From Aquabacterium parvum (GTDB taxonomy: Bacteria > Pseudomonadota > Gammaproteobacteria > Burkholderiales > Burkholderiaceae_C): DNA of 64,000 nucleotides. A model generated the notes under the pieces. The model did no database searches, was not told the DNA's origin, and saw only the letters and a program-made list of their open reading frames with translations. The position numbers and the translations under genes were made by a program. Below, in pieces: positions 1-11,745 of the stretch (position 1 is the stretch's first letter; each line of letters opens with the position of its first letter). The DNA is taken from assembly GCF_001447195.1 (NCBI RefSeq), contig NZ_LFRI01000100.1:62001-126000 (forward strand), in the 5' to 3' direction.

Positions 1-109
1 GGCTGTCCTGATGAGGCGGCGCCTTCATGCGATCGCCGCCGACCACCACCAGCGTGCCCAGCAGCAGCGAACCGGCGACCATGCCGGCCAGGATGGCGAC
101 CTTGTTCAT
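1..109 (-). CDS. partial hypothetical membrane-anchored protein (N-terminus only)
   Basis: Only the first 36 codons lie in the window; the gene runs off the left edge. It starts with ATG at 109, and this ATG overlaps the TGA of the upstream class II aldolase gene (ATGA), which points to translational coupling in one operon. The product starts MNKVAILAGMVAG and continues with a hydrophobic stretch to about residue 24, so it has a membrane anchor or uncleaved signal sequence. Too little is visible to name a family. Confidence 0.55.
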   Translation of the reverse strand, partial: MNKVAILAGMVAGSLLLGTLVVVGGDRMKAPPHQDS

Positions 110-864
110 GCGCGCCAGCCCGTGTCGACGCGGTCGAGCTTGCGGATCAGCGCGGGCCACACGAAGGCGCCGCCCATGCCGCCGGTCTGCACCTTCATGG
201 CGTGAGCCACGCCTTGCACGATTTGCGGGTTGACCTCGGTCAGTGGCACACCGCCGCTTTGCGCGGCCAGCTGAATCTGGCAGGTGCTCTCGAAGATGTA
301 CATGTGCAGGAAGGCGTCGGCGATGGTGCGGCCCACGGTGAGCAGGCCGTGGTTGCGCAGCATGAGGAAGTTCTTGTCGCCCAGGTCGGCTTGCAGGCGC
401 GGCTTCTCGTCTTCGCGGAAGGCCACGCCTTCGTAGTCGTGATAGGCCAGCGAAGCCAGCACGAAGGTGCTTTGCTGAGAGATGGGCAGCACGCCAGCCT
501 GCTGGGCCGAGACGCCCACGCCGGCACGCGTGTGGGTGTGCAGCACGCAGCCCGCGTCTTCGCGCACGGCGTGGATGGCGCTGTGGATGGTGAAGCCGGC
601 CGGGTTGACGGGGAAGGGCGAGTCAGAGAGCTTGTTGCAGTCCTGGTCGACCTTGACGAGGCTGGAGGCGGTGATCTCGTCGAACATCAGCCCGTAGGGG
701 TTGATGAGGAAGTGGTGCTCGGGGCCGGGGATGCGCGCCGAGATGTGGGTGAAGACCAGGTCGCTCCAGCCGTGCAGCGCCACCAGGCGGTAGGCGGCGG
801 CGAGGTCCAGGCGCAGTTGCCACTCTTCAGGGCTGACCTGTGCTTGCAGCGATGGGGTGTTCAA
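106..864 (-). CDS. class II aldolase/adducin family protein
   Basis: Zinc-dependent class II aldolase/adducin fold protein of 252 residues, the usual size. The family cleaves or epimerises sugar phosphates or decarboxylates/dehydrates small hydroxy acids; the substrate cannot be read from sequence. Metal-binding histidines are seen in the HTHTRAG motif and in RNHGLLTVG. I chose the TTG start at 864 because GAGGAG lies six bases upstream; a longer frame to 1002 would run into the preceding malonyl-CoA synthetase gene (stop at 947). It is the second gene of a minus-strand operon behind that ligase and overlaps the next gene by ATGA, which suggests a shared small-acid catabolic pathway (inference). 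Confidence 0.88.
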   Translation of the reverse strand: MNTPSLQAQVSPEEWQLRLDLAAAYRLVALHGWSDLVFTHISARIPGPEHHFLINPYGLMFDEITASSLVKVDQDCNKLSDSPFPVNPAGFTIHSAIHAVREDAGCVLHTHTRAGVGVSAQQAGVLPISQQSTFVLASLAYHDYEGVAFREDEKPRLQADLGDKNFLMLRNHGLLTVGRTIADAFLHMYIFESTCQIQLAAQSGGVPLTEVNPQIVQGVAHAMKVQTGGMGGAFVWPALIRKLDRVDTGWRA

Positions 865-946
865 GTTGTTCTCCTCATGGTGGCGCCGGCCCTTCTCTTG
901 GCGAGGGTCCGGTGCGGCGGTGCTGGGGATTTTGGCAGGCCTGGCT

Positions 947-2524
<1,578 letters not shown>

Positions 2525-2576
2525 GGTCGTTTCCGGGGCTGGGTCGGCGCGGGTTGCGCCAGGCCGTTACGGTAAC

Positions 2577-4970
2577 TCAAGCCGCGTCGTTCGCCGCGCG
2601 CGGTGCGGGTGGGGTGGTGCCGGGGTCCAGGTCGTGGCGGTGCAGGTGGATGCGGTTGCGGCCCAGGCGCTTGGCCGTGTAGAGGGCCTCGTCGGCCTGG
2701 GCCATCATGGCGTCGATGCCGTGGTGCTCTGGGCGCCATTGCACGGCACCGATGCTCACGGTGGCGCGAATGCTGTGCGCGCCAACCTCGATGAGGCGCA
2801 CGTCCAGCGAGGCGCGCACGCGCTCCAGCGCATGCATGGCCTCGTCCTGCGGCGTGTTGCTCAGCAGCACCGCGAACTCTTCGCCGCCGATGCGAGCGGC
2901 CGTGTCGCTGTCGCGCAGTGACTCCCGCAGCACCTCTGCAAAGACCTTGAGCACGGCGTCACCAGCCGCGTGGCCATGCGTGTCGTTGATGTGCTTGAAG
3001 TGGTCCAGGTCCATCAAGGCCACGGTCAGCGGGCTGCCGTAGCGGCGCGTTTGGGCCAGGCCCGCATCGGCCACGTCGAAGAACTGGCGACGGTTGGCCA
3101 GGCCCGTGAGCGTGTCGCGGCTGGCCAGGCGCATGAGCTCGGCCTCGGCGGCTTCGCGGGCGGTCTCCTGCTCGCGGGCGTGAAAGAGCGTGCCCAGCGT
3201 CACCACCAGGGGTTCGAGCAACTGCACCAGGGTCTCGTCGAAATCTTCCGGGCGGTTGCCCAGTCCGATCATGCCCACCACCTGGTGATCGAAACGGATG
3301 GGCAGGCCCAGGAAGTTGCGCAGCTCGGCGCGGTGCTGGGGCAACTCGCCGGCCAAGGGGTGTCGCACCGGGTGGTTGATCAGCACCACCTCGTTGGTCG
3401 TGACCGCCTGGCCGAAGCAGCTGTCGAGCGCGCGCAACACGGCCGATTCGCGGCGTGGGGTGTCCACCAGCGGGTCGGTGAGCGTGTCGCGCCATTCGTT
3501 GTCGGACAGCGTGGGGATGCGCAGGTAGGGCCTGCCCTGGGTGTCGCGCTGCACGACGCCGATGAAGCCGAAGTGGCAGTCGCTGATGCGCAGCAGGGGC
3601 TCGAACAGCGCTTCGCAGGCCTCCTGCACGCTGCGGTTGAGCAGGAAGGAGGTTTGCGCCTGGTTGAGCAGGTCCAGCAGCTGGCGCTGGCGGTTGCGCA
3701 GGCCTTCCTTTTGTTTGTCCTCGGTGATGTCGATGAGGGTGCCGACCACCCGGCGCGGCTCGCCTCGGCGGTCGTGTTCGACCACCCGGCCGTGGCTGCG
3801 CACCCAGACGTGGTGACCGCGCTTGTGGCGGATGCGGTACTCGACCATGACGACGTCGTTGTCCCGGTCGCGGTAGCGCTCGCTGGCGCGTTCGATGGCC
3901 ATGCGGTCGTGCGGGTGCACCAGGTCCATCCAGGCCAGCTGGCTGTGCTCGAGCTCGTCTTCTCGGTAGCCCAGCATGGCCGCGGCGCGTGTGTTGAGCA
4001 GGCGCTCTTGCGTGGCGAGGTTGAGGTCCCAGGTGCCGATGCGGGCCGATTCGAGCGCGAGGTAGAGGCGCTCTTTCGTCGATTCGATCGAGGACTCGAG
4101 CTGCTTTTGTCGCGTGAGGTCGAACAGGTAGCCACGGATGCGGCGCAGTCGGCCGTGTTCGTCTCGGTCGGCCTGGGTGACCTGGTTGATCCAGCGTGGG
4201 TGCCGGCCGCTGGTCTGCAGCCTGTAGCTGATTTCCAGCTCGGGCAGCTCGCCGACCTGGTGGCTGCTCAGGCCGGTGCGCCACAGCTCCTGGTCATCGG
4301 GGTGAACGATGGTCTCGAAGGGGCGACCGCTGCGCAACTCGCGCGCCAGGTGGTCGCCCAGCAGCGCGTCGAGGTTGGCAGACAGGTAGGTGGCGCGCGG
4401 TGGCGTGCCGGTGTCCCACACCACAGCGCCGACGGGGCCCTCGGCAAACAGGGTGCGTTCCTGGCGACTGAGCTGGCCTTCGCGGCGCTGCTGCAACTGG
4501 TCGTGTGCAAGCTCCGTGAAGCGCGCGAGTTGGGCCAGCTTGCGCTCGTCGAAATCATGACGGGGGCGCTGGTCGAGCACGGCCACGGTGCCCACCACCT
4601 GATCTTCAAACACCAGCGGCATGCCGGCGTAAAAGCGCAAGGGCGGCATGCGCTGGGTGACGAGCTCGAGGTCCGCGAAGCGCTCGTCGAGCCGCAGGTC
4701 GTGCGCGAGGATGGGGCGACCGCTGGCGATCACGTGCGCGCACAGGCTCTGCTCTCGCCGCCAATGCGTGTGCCGGGTGCCATGGTGGGCCTTGAACCAC
4801 AGCGTGTCGCGGTCGAGCAGCGTGATCACGCACACCGGCACATCGAGCACCTCGGCGATGGTGGTGCTCAGGCGTTGCAAGGCGTCGTCCTGGCCGATCT
4901 CCAGCAGACCCAGGCTGTCGAGCACAGCCAGTCTCAGGTCTTCGTCCCGGGGCAGGGCGGCAGCGGGCAT
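2577..4970 (-). CDS. diguanylate cyclase with GAF-PAS-PAS-GAF sensory modules
   Basis: Cytoplasmic sensor that makes cyclic di-GMP from two GTP. With ATG at 4970 (GGAG nine bases upstream) the protein has 797 residues. Order: GAF-like domain about 15-160, two PAS/PAC units about 185-430, a second GAF about 440-600, and a GGDEF domain about 615-775. The active-site motif is GGEEF, preceded five residues earlier by RDSD, an intact RxxD inhibitory I-site, so the enzyme should be active and product-inhibited. There are no transmembrane segments and no EAL domain. The GAF/PAS ligands cannot be read from sequence. It lies 52 bases downstream of matB's start side and is probably its own unit. Confidence 0.92.
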   Translation of the reverse strand: MPAAALPRDEDLRLAVLDSLGLLEIGQDDALQRLSTTIAEVLDVPVCVITLLDRDTLWFKAHHGTRHTHWRREQSLCAHVIASGRPILAHDLRLDERFADLELVTQRMPPLRFYAGMPLVFEDQVVGTVAVLDQRPRHDFDERKLAQLARFTELAHDQLQQRREGQLSRQERTLFAEGPVGAVVWDTGTPPRATYLSANLDALLGDHLARELRSGRPFETIVHPDDQELWRTGLSSHQVGELPELEISYRLQTSGRHPRWINQVTQADRDEHGRLRRIRGYLFDLTRQKQLESSIESTKERLYLALESARIGTWDLNLATQERLLNTRAAAMLGYREDELEHSQLAWMDLVHPHDRMAIERASERYRDRDNDVVMVEYRIRHKRGHHVWVRSHGRVVEHDRRGEPRRVVGTLIDITEDKQKEGLRNRQRQLLDLLNQAQTSFLLNRSVQEACEALFEPLLRISDCHFGFIGVVQRDTQGRPYLRIPTLSDNEWRDTLTDPLVDTPRRESAVLRALDSCFGQAVTTNEVVLINHPVRHPLAGELPQHRAELRNFLGLPIRFDHQVVGMIGLGNRPEDFDETLVQLLEPLVVTLGTLFHAREQETAREAAEAELMRLASRDTLTGLANRRQFFDVADAGLAQTRRYGSPLTVALMDLDHFKHINDTHGHAAGDAVLKVFAEVLRESLRDSDTAARIGGEEFAVLLSNTPQDEAMHALERVRASLDVRLIEVGAHSIRATVSIGAVQWRPEHHGIDAMMAQADEALYTAKRLGRNRIHLHRHDLDPGTTPPAPRAANDAA

Positions 4971-5151
4971 GCAACGTGACTCCGTCTGGGGTGAGCGTGA
5001 GCGGTGGCACGGTCGCGCCCAGGCCCAGACCTGCAACCTCCCGTGAAACCAACATGATGTTACAAGTGTCGGTGGGGGTTCGTGAGGGTCATCACGGGTT
5101 TTCGGCGGCGCAAGGGGCGCAAACGCCGGTGATTTCAGGGGGTGAACGATG

Positions 5152-5176
5152 GCCGCCCGTTTTGTTGACGGGCGGC
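5152..5176. terminator. hairpin downstream of the acyl-CoA synthetase gene
   Basis: Perfect 9-bp inverted repeat GCCGCCCGT/ACGGGCGGC with a 7-base T-rich loop, 68 bases beyond the stop of the 5244-6902 gene. There is no clear U-tract on either strand, so intrinsic termination is only a guess. The rest of the 273-base gap 4971-5243 shows nothing I recognise. Confidence 0.4.
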
Positions 5177-5243
5177 GACAGACCGTGGCGTTGACGCCGC
5201 AGTCACGCTCGTGTCACGTCGGGCCGAACGGGTCGGCCCTGGC

Positions 5244-6902
5244 TCAGACGTCGATCGCGGCCGCCGAGCCGGCCTGTTTGCGCAGCTCGAACTTCTGGAT
5301 CTTGCCGGTCGACGTCTTGGGCAGCTCACCGAACACCACCGCGCGCGGGATCTTGAAGCCAGCGAGGTGCTGACGGCAGTGCTGGACGATGTCTTCGGCC
5401 GTGACCTGGGCGCCGGCCTTGAGCTCGATGAAGGCGCAGGGCGTCTCGCCCCACTTCTCGTCGGGCTTGGCGACGACGGCCGCGGCCATCACGGCGGGGT
5501 GGCGGTAGAGCACGTCTTCGACCTCGATGGACGAGATGTTCTCGCCGCCCGAGATGATGATGTCCTTGCTGCGGTCCTTGATCTTGACGTAGCCGTCGGG
5601 GTACATCACGGCCAGGTCGCCGGTGTGGAACCAGCCGCCACGGAAGGCCTCTTCGGTGGCCTTGGGGTTCTTGAGGTAACCCTTCATCGTGATGTTGCCG
5701 CGGAACATGATCTCGCCCATGGTTTCGCCGTCGGCGGGCACGGGCTGCATGCTCAAAGGGTCCATCACGGCGATGCCGCGTTGCAGGTGGTAGTTCACGC
5801 CCTGGCGAGCGTTCAGGCGGGCGCGCTCGCCCACGTCGAGCAGGTCCCACTCGGCGTGCTTGACGCACACCGCCGCCGGCCCATAGATCTCGGTGAGACC
5901 ATAGACATGGGTGAGGTCGAAGCCCATTTGCTCCATGCCTTCGATCATGGCCGCGGGTGGCGCGGCGCCGGCCACCATGGCCTTGACCTGGTGCGTGATG
6001 CCTTGTTTGAGTTCGGCCGGTGCCGCCACCATGGCCGCGTGCACGATGGGCGCGCCGCAATAGTGGGTCACGCCATGCGTGCGGATGGCATCGAAAATGG
6101 CCTTGGGGTCCACGCGGCGCAGGCAAACGTTGACGGCCGCGCGCGCCGCCACCGTCCACGGGAAGCACCAGCCGTTGCAGTGGAACATGGGCAGCGTCCA
6201 CAGGTAGGTGGCGTGCTTGGGCATGTCCCATTCGAGGATGTTGGAGACAGCGTTCATGGCCGCGCCCCGGTGGTGGTAGACCACGCCCTTGGGGTTGCCG
6301 GTGGTGCCCGAGGTGTAGTTCAGGCTGATGGCGTTCCACTCGTCTTCGGGCATGTGCCAGTCGAAGTTGGCATCGCCCTCGGTCAGCAATTGCTCGTACG
6401 TCAGGCTGCCGATGCGCTCGGCCTTGCCAGTGAACAGCGCGTCTTCTGTGTCGATCACCAGGATGGGTTCGGGGCGCGTGCGCAGCTTGAGCGCGGCGGC
6501 GATGGTGCCGCTGAATTCGGGGTCGACCACGATGGCCTTGGCCTCGCCGTGGTCGAGCATGAAGGCGATGGCCTCGGGGTCAAGCCGGGTGTTGAGTGTG
6601 TTGAGCACCGCGCCGGCCATGGGGATGCCGAAGTGGGCTTCGACCATGGGAGGCGTGTTGGGCAGCATCACCGCCACCGTGTCGCCGATGGCGATGCCGC
6701 GTTGGCGCAGGGCGCTGGCGAGTCGGCGGCACCGGTCGTGGGTTTGCGACCAGGTCTGGCGCAGGCTGCCGTGCACGATGGCGAGTCGGTCCGGGTAGAC
6801 GGCCGCCGTGCGCTCCAGGAAGCTCAGCGGGGTGAAGGGGGCGTGGTTGGCCGGGGTCTTGGGCAGGTCTTGCTCGTGGATGCGGGACGTCGTCTGGGAC
6901 AT
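5244..6902 (-). CDS. acyl-CoA synthetase (AMP-binding, medium/long-chain type)
   Basis: ANL-superfamily ligase of 552 residues forming acyl-CoA from a fatty or aromatic/thioether acid, ATP and CoA. The AMP-binding motif YTSGTTGNPKGV is near residue 187, the Y/T-rich block YGLTEIYGP near 300, the hinge motif DRSKDIIISGGENISS near 420, and the C-terminal catalytic lysine is in TSTGKIQKF. Overall form resembles the DmdB/AlkK-like group, so short- to medium-chain substrates are likely but not proven. The start at 6902 is supported by GGAG nine bases upstream; an open extension to 7112 overlaps the next gene and is rejected. Confidence 0.88.
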   Translation of the reverse strand: MSQTTSRIHEQDLPKTPANHAPFTPLSFLERTAAVYPDRLAIVHGSLRQTWSQTHDRCRRLASALRQRGIAIGDTVAVMLPNTPPMVEAHFGIPMAGAVLNTLNTRLDPEAIAFMLDHGEAKAIVVDPEFSGTIAAALKLRTRPEPILVIDTEDALFTGKAERIGSLTYEQLLTEGDANFDWHMPEDEWNAISLNYTSGTTGNPKGVVYHHRGAAMNAVSNILEWDMPKHATYLWTLPMFHCNGWCFPWTVAARAAVNVCLRRVDPKAIFDAIRTHGVTHYCGAPIVHAAMVAAPAELKQGITHQVKAMVAGAAPPAAMIEGMEQMGFDLTHVYGLTEIYGPAAVCVKHAEWDLLDVGERARLNARQGVNYHLQRGIAVMDPLSMQPVPADGETMGEIMFRGNITMKGYLKNPKATEEAFRGGWFHTGDLAVMYPDGYVKIKDRSKDIIISGGENISSIEVEDVLYRHPAVMAAAVVAKPDEKWGETPCAFIELKAGAQVTAEDIVQHCRQHLAGFKIPRAVVFGELPKTSTGKIQKFELRKQAGSAAAIDV

Positions 6903-7041
6903 GGGGGTTCTCCGTTGGTTCGGGCCCCTTGTGAGGGCCGCCGAAGATCCTGCCCCAGGGAAACCCTGGTCCGCATCGGGCCATTCCCCTGTGCCAAACG
7001 AGGACACAGGGAATTGTTTAACGCGTCTCGGTTGAGTGTGC

Positions 7042-7311
7042 TCAGCCCGCGTCGCTGGCGTCAGCCTCGCCTGGCCCGTCCGCCTCGACGGCTTCGACCC
7101 GGATGCGCGCACCCGGCATGCTCACCACCTGGCCGGCCCGGATCTTGGCTGTCTTGCGCAGCTCTTGCTGCCCATCGACCTGCACCAGGCCATCGGCCAC
7201 CATGGCCTTGGCCTGCCCCCCGCTGTTGGCCAGGCCACAGGCCTTGATCAGGCTGTCGAGGGTGATGAATTCGCTGCGAAGCGGGAAGGTGATCTGCTGG
7301 AGACGGGTCAT
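7042..7311 (-). CDS. S4 domain RNA-binding protein (YbcJ-like)
   Basis: Small 89-residue protein made almost wholly of one S4 RNA-binding domain. The typical pattern is seen: FITLDSLIKACGLANSGGQAK followed by a beta hairpin with VDGQQELRKTAKIRAGQVV. The family (YbcJ/RluD-like free S4 domains) binds structured RNA and is often linked to ribosome or tRNA handling; no catalytic domain is present. It lies 139 bases upstream of the acyl-CoA synthetase on the same strand and may be transcribed separately. The C-terminal tail after residue 77 is acidic and probably disordered. Confidence 0.85.
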   Translation of the reverse strand: MTRLQQITFPLRSEFITLDSLIKACGLANSGGQAKAMVADGLVQVDGQQELRKTAKIRAGQVVSMPGARIRVEAVEADGPGEADASDAG

Positions 7312-7490
7312 GGGGAAGGTGATGCGGGGGAAACCGGCGCTGGCCTCAGGGAAAACCGGCGTCGCGCCATGCTGCGCCGATGGGTGGCTGCAGGCACAAT
7401 GTCATGATTTGGTGAGCGACGTCTTCAGATGCGCGCCCACCACGTTTGTGACATTGTCGCCCCTGGGGTCACCACGCCCCCTGTTTTCGC

Positions 7491-8015
7491 ATGAGCCTGA
7501 AACGAACCGACCTCGCCAAGAACCTGAATCTCAAGATCCAGGGCCAGATGCAGCACGCTGGTGTGCCCAGCCGCTTTGCGCAAGGGGCCGCCTTGCCTGA
7601 TCGCCGTGAACAGCGCAAGCTGGACCAAGCAGCTGGCCTGGTGCCATTCGCCGTCAAGCTCAACAAGGAGCTCGTGGCGCGCCTGGGTGACCTGGCCTCG
7701 GCCCGTCAGGTAACGCTCAATGCATTCGTTGACGAGGTGCTGCGCGCCGGCCTGGCACAACTGCCCGCTGCCATGGTGACCGCTGCGGCGCCTCAGGCCC
7801 CGAAAAAATCCGCCAAGCCAGCCGCCGAGAAGGTGCCCGCTGCGCCCGCGCCCAAGGCCCCGGCCAACAAGGCAGCCGGCAAGCCCGCCGCGAAGCAGGC
7901 CGCTGAGAAGGCCCCTGTGAAGAAGGCCGCAGCCAAGAAGGCGGCAGCTCAAAAGACGGCTGCCAAGACCGCTGCCAAGACTGCCACCAAGACCGCCAAG
8001 AAGGCGGCACGCTGA
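7491..8015 (+). CDS. ribbon-helix-helix protein with lysine/alanine-rich histone-H1-like tail
   Basis: Not a named gene. Of 174 residues, about 45-90 read like a ribbon-helix-helix DNA-binding unit (VPFAVKLNKELVARL, then ASARQVTLNAFVDEVLRAGL). From about residue 100 to the end the chain is nearly all K, A and P (PKAPANKAAGK, KKAAAKKAAAQKTAA), like the C-terminal tails of histone H1-like bacterial proteins (AlgP/AlgR3, BphHc). I infer a nucleoid-binding or DNA-compacting regulator. The start ATG at 7491 follows a long leader from a low-GC promoter-like region. The tail is made of near-repeated codons and could vary in length between strains. It is followed 32 bases later by the aldehyde dehydrogenase gene. 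Confidence 0.75.
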   Translation: MSLKRTDLAKNLNLKIQGQMQHAGVPSRFAQGAALPDRREQRKLDQAAGLVPFAVKLNKELVARLGDLASARQVTLNAFVDEVLRAGLAQLPAAMVTAAAPQAPKKSAKPAAEKVPAAPAPKAPANKAAGKPAAKQAAEKAPVKKAAAKKAAAQKTAAKTAAKTATKTAKKAAR

Positions 8016-8047
8016 CCCCCAGCCACGCCAGCCCGATGGAGACCGCC

Positions 8048-9517
8048 ATGAACCGACCCATGATGCACCTCGTTGACCCCCAGACCGGCGAATCCAACCC
8101 GGAAGACATCCGCCGCGTCTTCGCGTCGCAAGAGTCCACGGCCATCGCCTGGCGTGAGTCCACCATCGCCGAGCGCATCGCGCGCCTCAAGAAGCTGCGC
8201 GAAGCCATGCTGGCGCGCCGCGAGGATTTCTACGCGGCCTTCCAGAAGGACTACCACAAGCCCTCGGCCGAGGTCGAAGGCACCGAGTTCATGCCGGTGC
8301 TCGACGAGATCCGCCACGCCATCGGCAACCTGAAGAAATGGGCCCAGCCCAAGCGCGTGTGGCCCACCATGACGACCATGGGCACGCAGGCCTGGGTGGA
8401 AGTGCAGCCGCGCGGCCGCGTGCTCATCGTCGCGCCCTGGAACTTCCCGCTCAACCTGTGCTTCGGCCCGCTGGTCTCGGCCCTGGCCGCTGGCAACACC
8501 GTCATCCTCAAGCCCTCCGAGATGACGCCCGCCGTCAGCACCGTGATGGCCGAGGTCATCGCCGCCACCTTCCAGCCCAACGAAGTCGCCCTGTTCGAGG
8601 GCAGCCTGCCGACCTCGCAGGCGCTGCTCGAGCTGCCCTTCGACCACATCTTCTTCACTGGTTCGCCCGCCGTGGGCAAGGTGGTGATGGCCGCCGCCGC
8701 CAAGCACCTGACCAGCGTCACGCTGGAGCTGGGCGGCAAGTCGCCCGTCATCGTCGACGAGACGGCCGACATCAAGCTGGCGGCCGAAACCCTGATGTGG
8801 GGCAAGCTGACCAACTGCGGTCAGATCTGCGTGGCACCCGACCACGTTTTCGTGCACGAGTCGATCCGCGAGCGCTTCGTGGCCGCCTGCCGCACCGTCA
8901 TCGCCCAGCGCTATGGCGCCACGGCCGACGCGCAGCGCAACAGCCCCGACCTCACCCGTGTCATCAACCAGCGCCACACCCAGCGCATCGCCGGCCTGCT
9001 GCAGGATGCCGTCAGCCGTGGTGCCAAGGTGGCCGTGGGGGGCGAGGTGGACGTGGCGCAGTGCTTCATCGCACCGACGCTGCTGGAGCAAATCCCGGAA
9101 GAAGCGTCGATCATGTCCGAAGAAATCTTCGGTCCGGTGCTGCCCATCATCGGCTTCCGCGACCTCGACAAGGTCGTGCGCGAGATCAACGCCAACCCCA
9201 AGCCGCTGGCGCTCTACATCTTCAGCACCGACAAGGCGCGCACCCGCGACCTGATTGCCAAGACCAGCTCGGGCGGCGTGGCAATCAACCACTGCGTGCT
9301 GCACTACGCCCACGGCAACCTGCCGTTTGGCGGCGTGAACAACTCGGGCATCGGCAACGCCCACGGTGAGTACGGCTTCAAGGCCTTCTCGCACGAGCGC
9401 GCGGTGCTGAAGTCCGGCCCGATCATGATGGCCAAGCTGTTCTTCCCGCCGTACACCGGTTTCAAGCAGAAGCTCATCCGCTGGACGGTGGACTCGTTGC
9501 GCCTGCCTTCGCTCTGA
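8048..9517 (+). CDS. aldehyde dehydrogenase (coniferyl aldehyde/class 3 type)
   Basis: NAD(P)-dependent oxidation of an aldehyde to the acid. The 489-residue protein shows the ALDH fold: VAPWNFPLNL and the cofactor loop FFTGSPAVGK, the general base Glu in LELGGKSP, the catalytic cysteine in NCGQICVAPD, and the C-terminal PFGGVNNSGIG. Sequence style is the class 3/coniferyl aldehyde dehydrogenase group that acts on aromatic or long-chain aldehydes. I took the ATG at 8048 because GGAG sits six bases before it; an in-frame ATG at 8036 would add four residues. The gene ends in a strong terminator at 9571. Confidence 0.9.
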   Translation: MNRPMMHLVDPQTGESNPEDIRRVFASQESTAIAWRESTIAERIARLKKLREAMLARREDFYAAFQKDYHKPSAEVEGTEFMPVLDEIRHAIGNLKKWAQPKRVWPTMTTMGTQAWVEVQPRGRVLIVAPWNFPLNLCFGPLVSALAAGNTVILKPSEMTPAVSTVMAEVIAATFQPNEVALFEGSLPTSQALLELPFDHIFFTGSPAVGKVVMAAAAKHLTSVTLELGGKSPVIVDETADIKLAAETLMWGKLTNCGQICVAPDHVFVHESIRERFVAACRTVIAQRYGATADAQRNSPDLTRVINQRHTQRIAGLLQDAVSRGAKVAVGGEVDVAQCFIAPTLLEQIPEEASIMSEEIFGPVLPIIGFRDLDKVVREINANPKPLALYIFSTDKARTRDLIAKTSSGGVAINHCVLHYAHGNLPFGGVNNSGIGNAHGEYGFKAFSHERAVLKSGPIMMAKLFFPPYTGFKQKLIRWTVDSLRLPSL

Positions 9518-9570
9518 TTTCGGAGCCGGCGTCGGTCTGACCGATAATCCCGGCATCCCGATGGTCAACG

Positions 9571-9595
9571 GCCCGCCTCCCTGGCGGGCTTTTTG
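9571..9595 (+). terminator. rho-independent terminator after the aldehyde dehydrogenase gene
   Basis: GCCCGCC, loop TCCCT, GGCGGGC, followed at once by TTTTT. It stands only 15 bases before the GTG start of livH, so the liv operon either reads through it or is transcribed from a promoter inside the 54 bases before it. Confidence 0.85.
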
Positions 9596-9609
9596 CATCC
9601 GAAACGCCT

Positions 9610-10533
9610 GTGGACATCTTCATTCAGCAACTGATCAATGGCTTGGTGCTGGGCAGCATGTACGCCCTGGTCGCGCTCGGCTACACGATGGTGTACGGCA
9701 TCATCAACCTCATCAACTTCGCCCATGGCGAGGTGCTGATGGTGGGCGCCCTGGTGAGCTGGACGGTGGTCACCGTGTTCGCCGACAGCGGCCTGCCGGG
9801 CTGGGCGCTGTTGTCCATCTCGCTGGTGGCGGCCATGCTGGCGTGCATGGCCTTGAACTTCCTGATTGAAAAGCTCGCCTACCGGCCGCTGCGCAATGCA
9901 CCGCGCCTGGCGCCGTTGATCACGGCCATGGGCATGTCGCTGCTGCTGCAGACGATGGCCATGATCATCTGGAAGCCGGACTACAAGCCGTACCCCATCC
10001 TGCTGCCCGATGAGCCCTACGAGTTCATGGGCGCGACCATCAACCTGGTGCAGATCCTGATCCTGGTGGTGACGGCGCTGACCCTGGCGGGCCTGATGGC
10101 CCTGATCCACGGCACTCAGCTGGGCCGGGCCATGCGCGCCACGGCCGAGAACCCGCGCGTGGCTCAGCTCATGGGGGTGCGACCGGACCGCGTGATCTCG
10201 GCCACCTTCGTCATCGGGGCGGCGCTGGCGGCGCTGGCCGGTGTGATGTGGGCGGCCAATTACGGCTCGGTGCAGCACACCATGGGCTTTTTGCCGGGCC
10301 TCAAGGCCTTCACTGCGGCGGTGTTCGGTGGCATCGGCAACCTGGGTGGTGCGATGGTGGGCGGCATCCTGCTGGGCGTGATCGAGGCCATGGGAGCTGG
10401 CTACATCGGTGACCTCACCGGTGGCGTGCTGGGCAGCCATTACCAGGACATCTTCGCCTTCACCGTGCTCATCCTCGTGCTGACGCTGCGCCCGCAGGGG
10501 CTGCTGGGCGAGCGCGTGGCCGATCGCGCCTGA
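9610..10533 (+). CDS. livH: branched-chain amino acid ABC transporter permease LivH
   Basis: Inner-membrane permease of the HAAT importer family, 307 residues with about eight hydrophobic helices. The start MDIFIQQLINGLVLGSMYAL, the block GYTMVYGIINLINFAHGE and the cytoplasmic loop AMRATAENPRVAQLMGV (ATPase-coupling helix) are typical of LivH. It begins with GTG at 9610. It leads livHMGF, where the next gene follows after 18 bases. No periplasmic substrate-binding protein (LivJ/K) is in the window, so substrate is open: branched-chain amino acids, short amides, urea or aromatic acids are all handled by this family. Confidence 0.93.
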   Translation: MDIFIQQLINGLVLGSMYALVALGYTMVYGIINLINFAHGEVLMVGALVSWTVVTVFADSGLPGWALLSISLVAAMLACMALNFLIEKLAYRPLRNAPRLAPLITAMGMSLLLQTMAMIIWKPDYKPYPILLPDEPYEFMGATINLVQILILVVTALTLAGLMALIHGTQLGRAMRATAENPRVAQLMGVRPDRVISATFVIGAALAALAGVMWAANYGSVQHTMGFLPGLKAFTAAVFGGIGNLGGAMVGGILLGVIEAMGAGYIGDLTGGVLGSHYQDIFAFTVLILVLTLRPQGLLGERVADRA

Positions 10534-10551
10534 GGCCTGGAGATCGATGCC

Positions 10552-11741
<1,190 letters not shown>

Positions 11742-11745
<4 letters not shown>

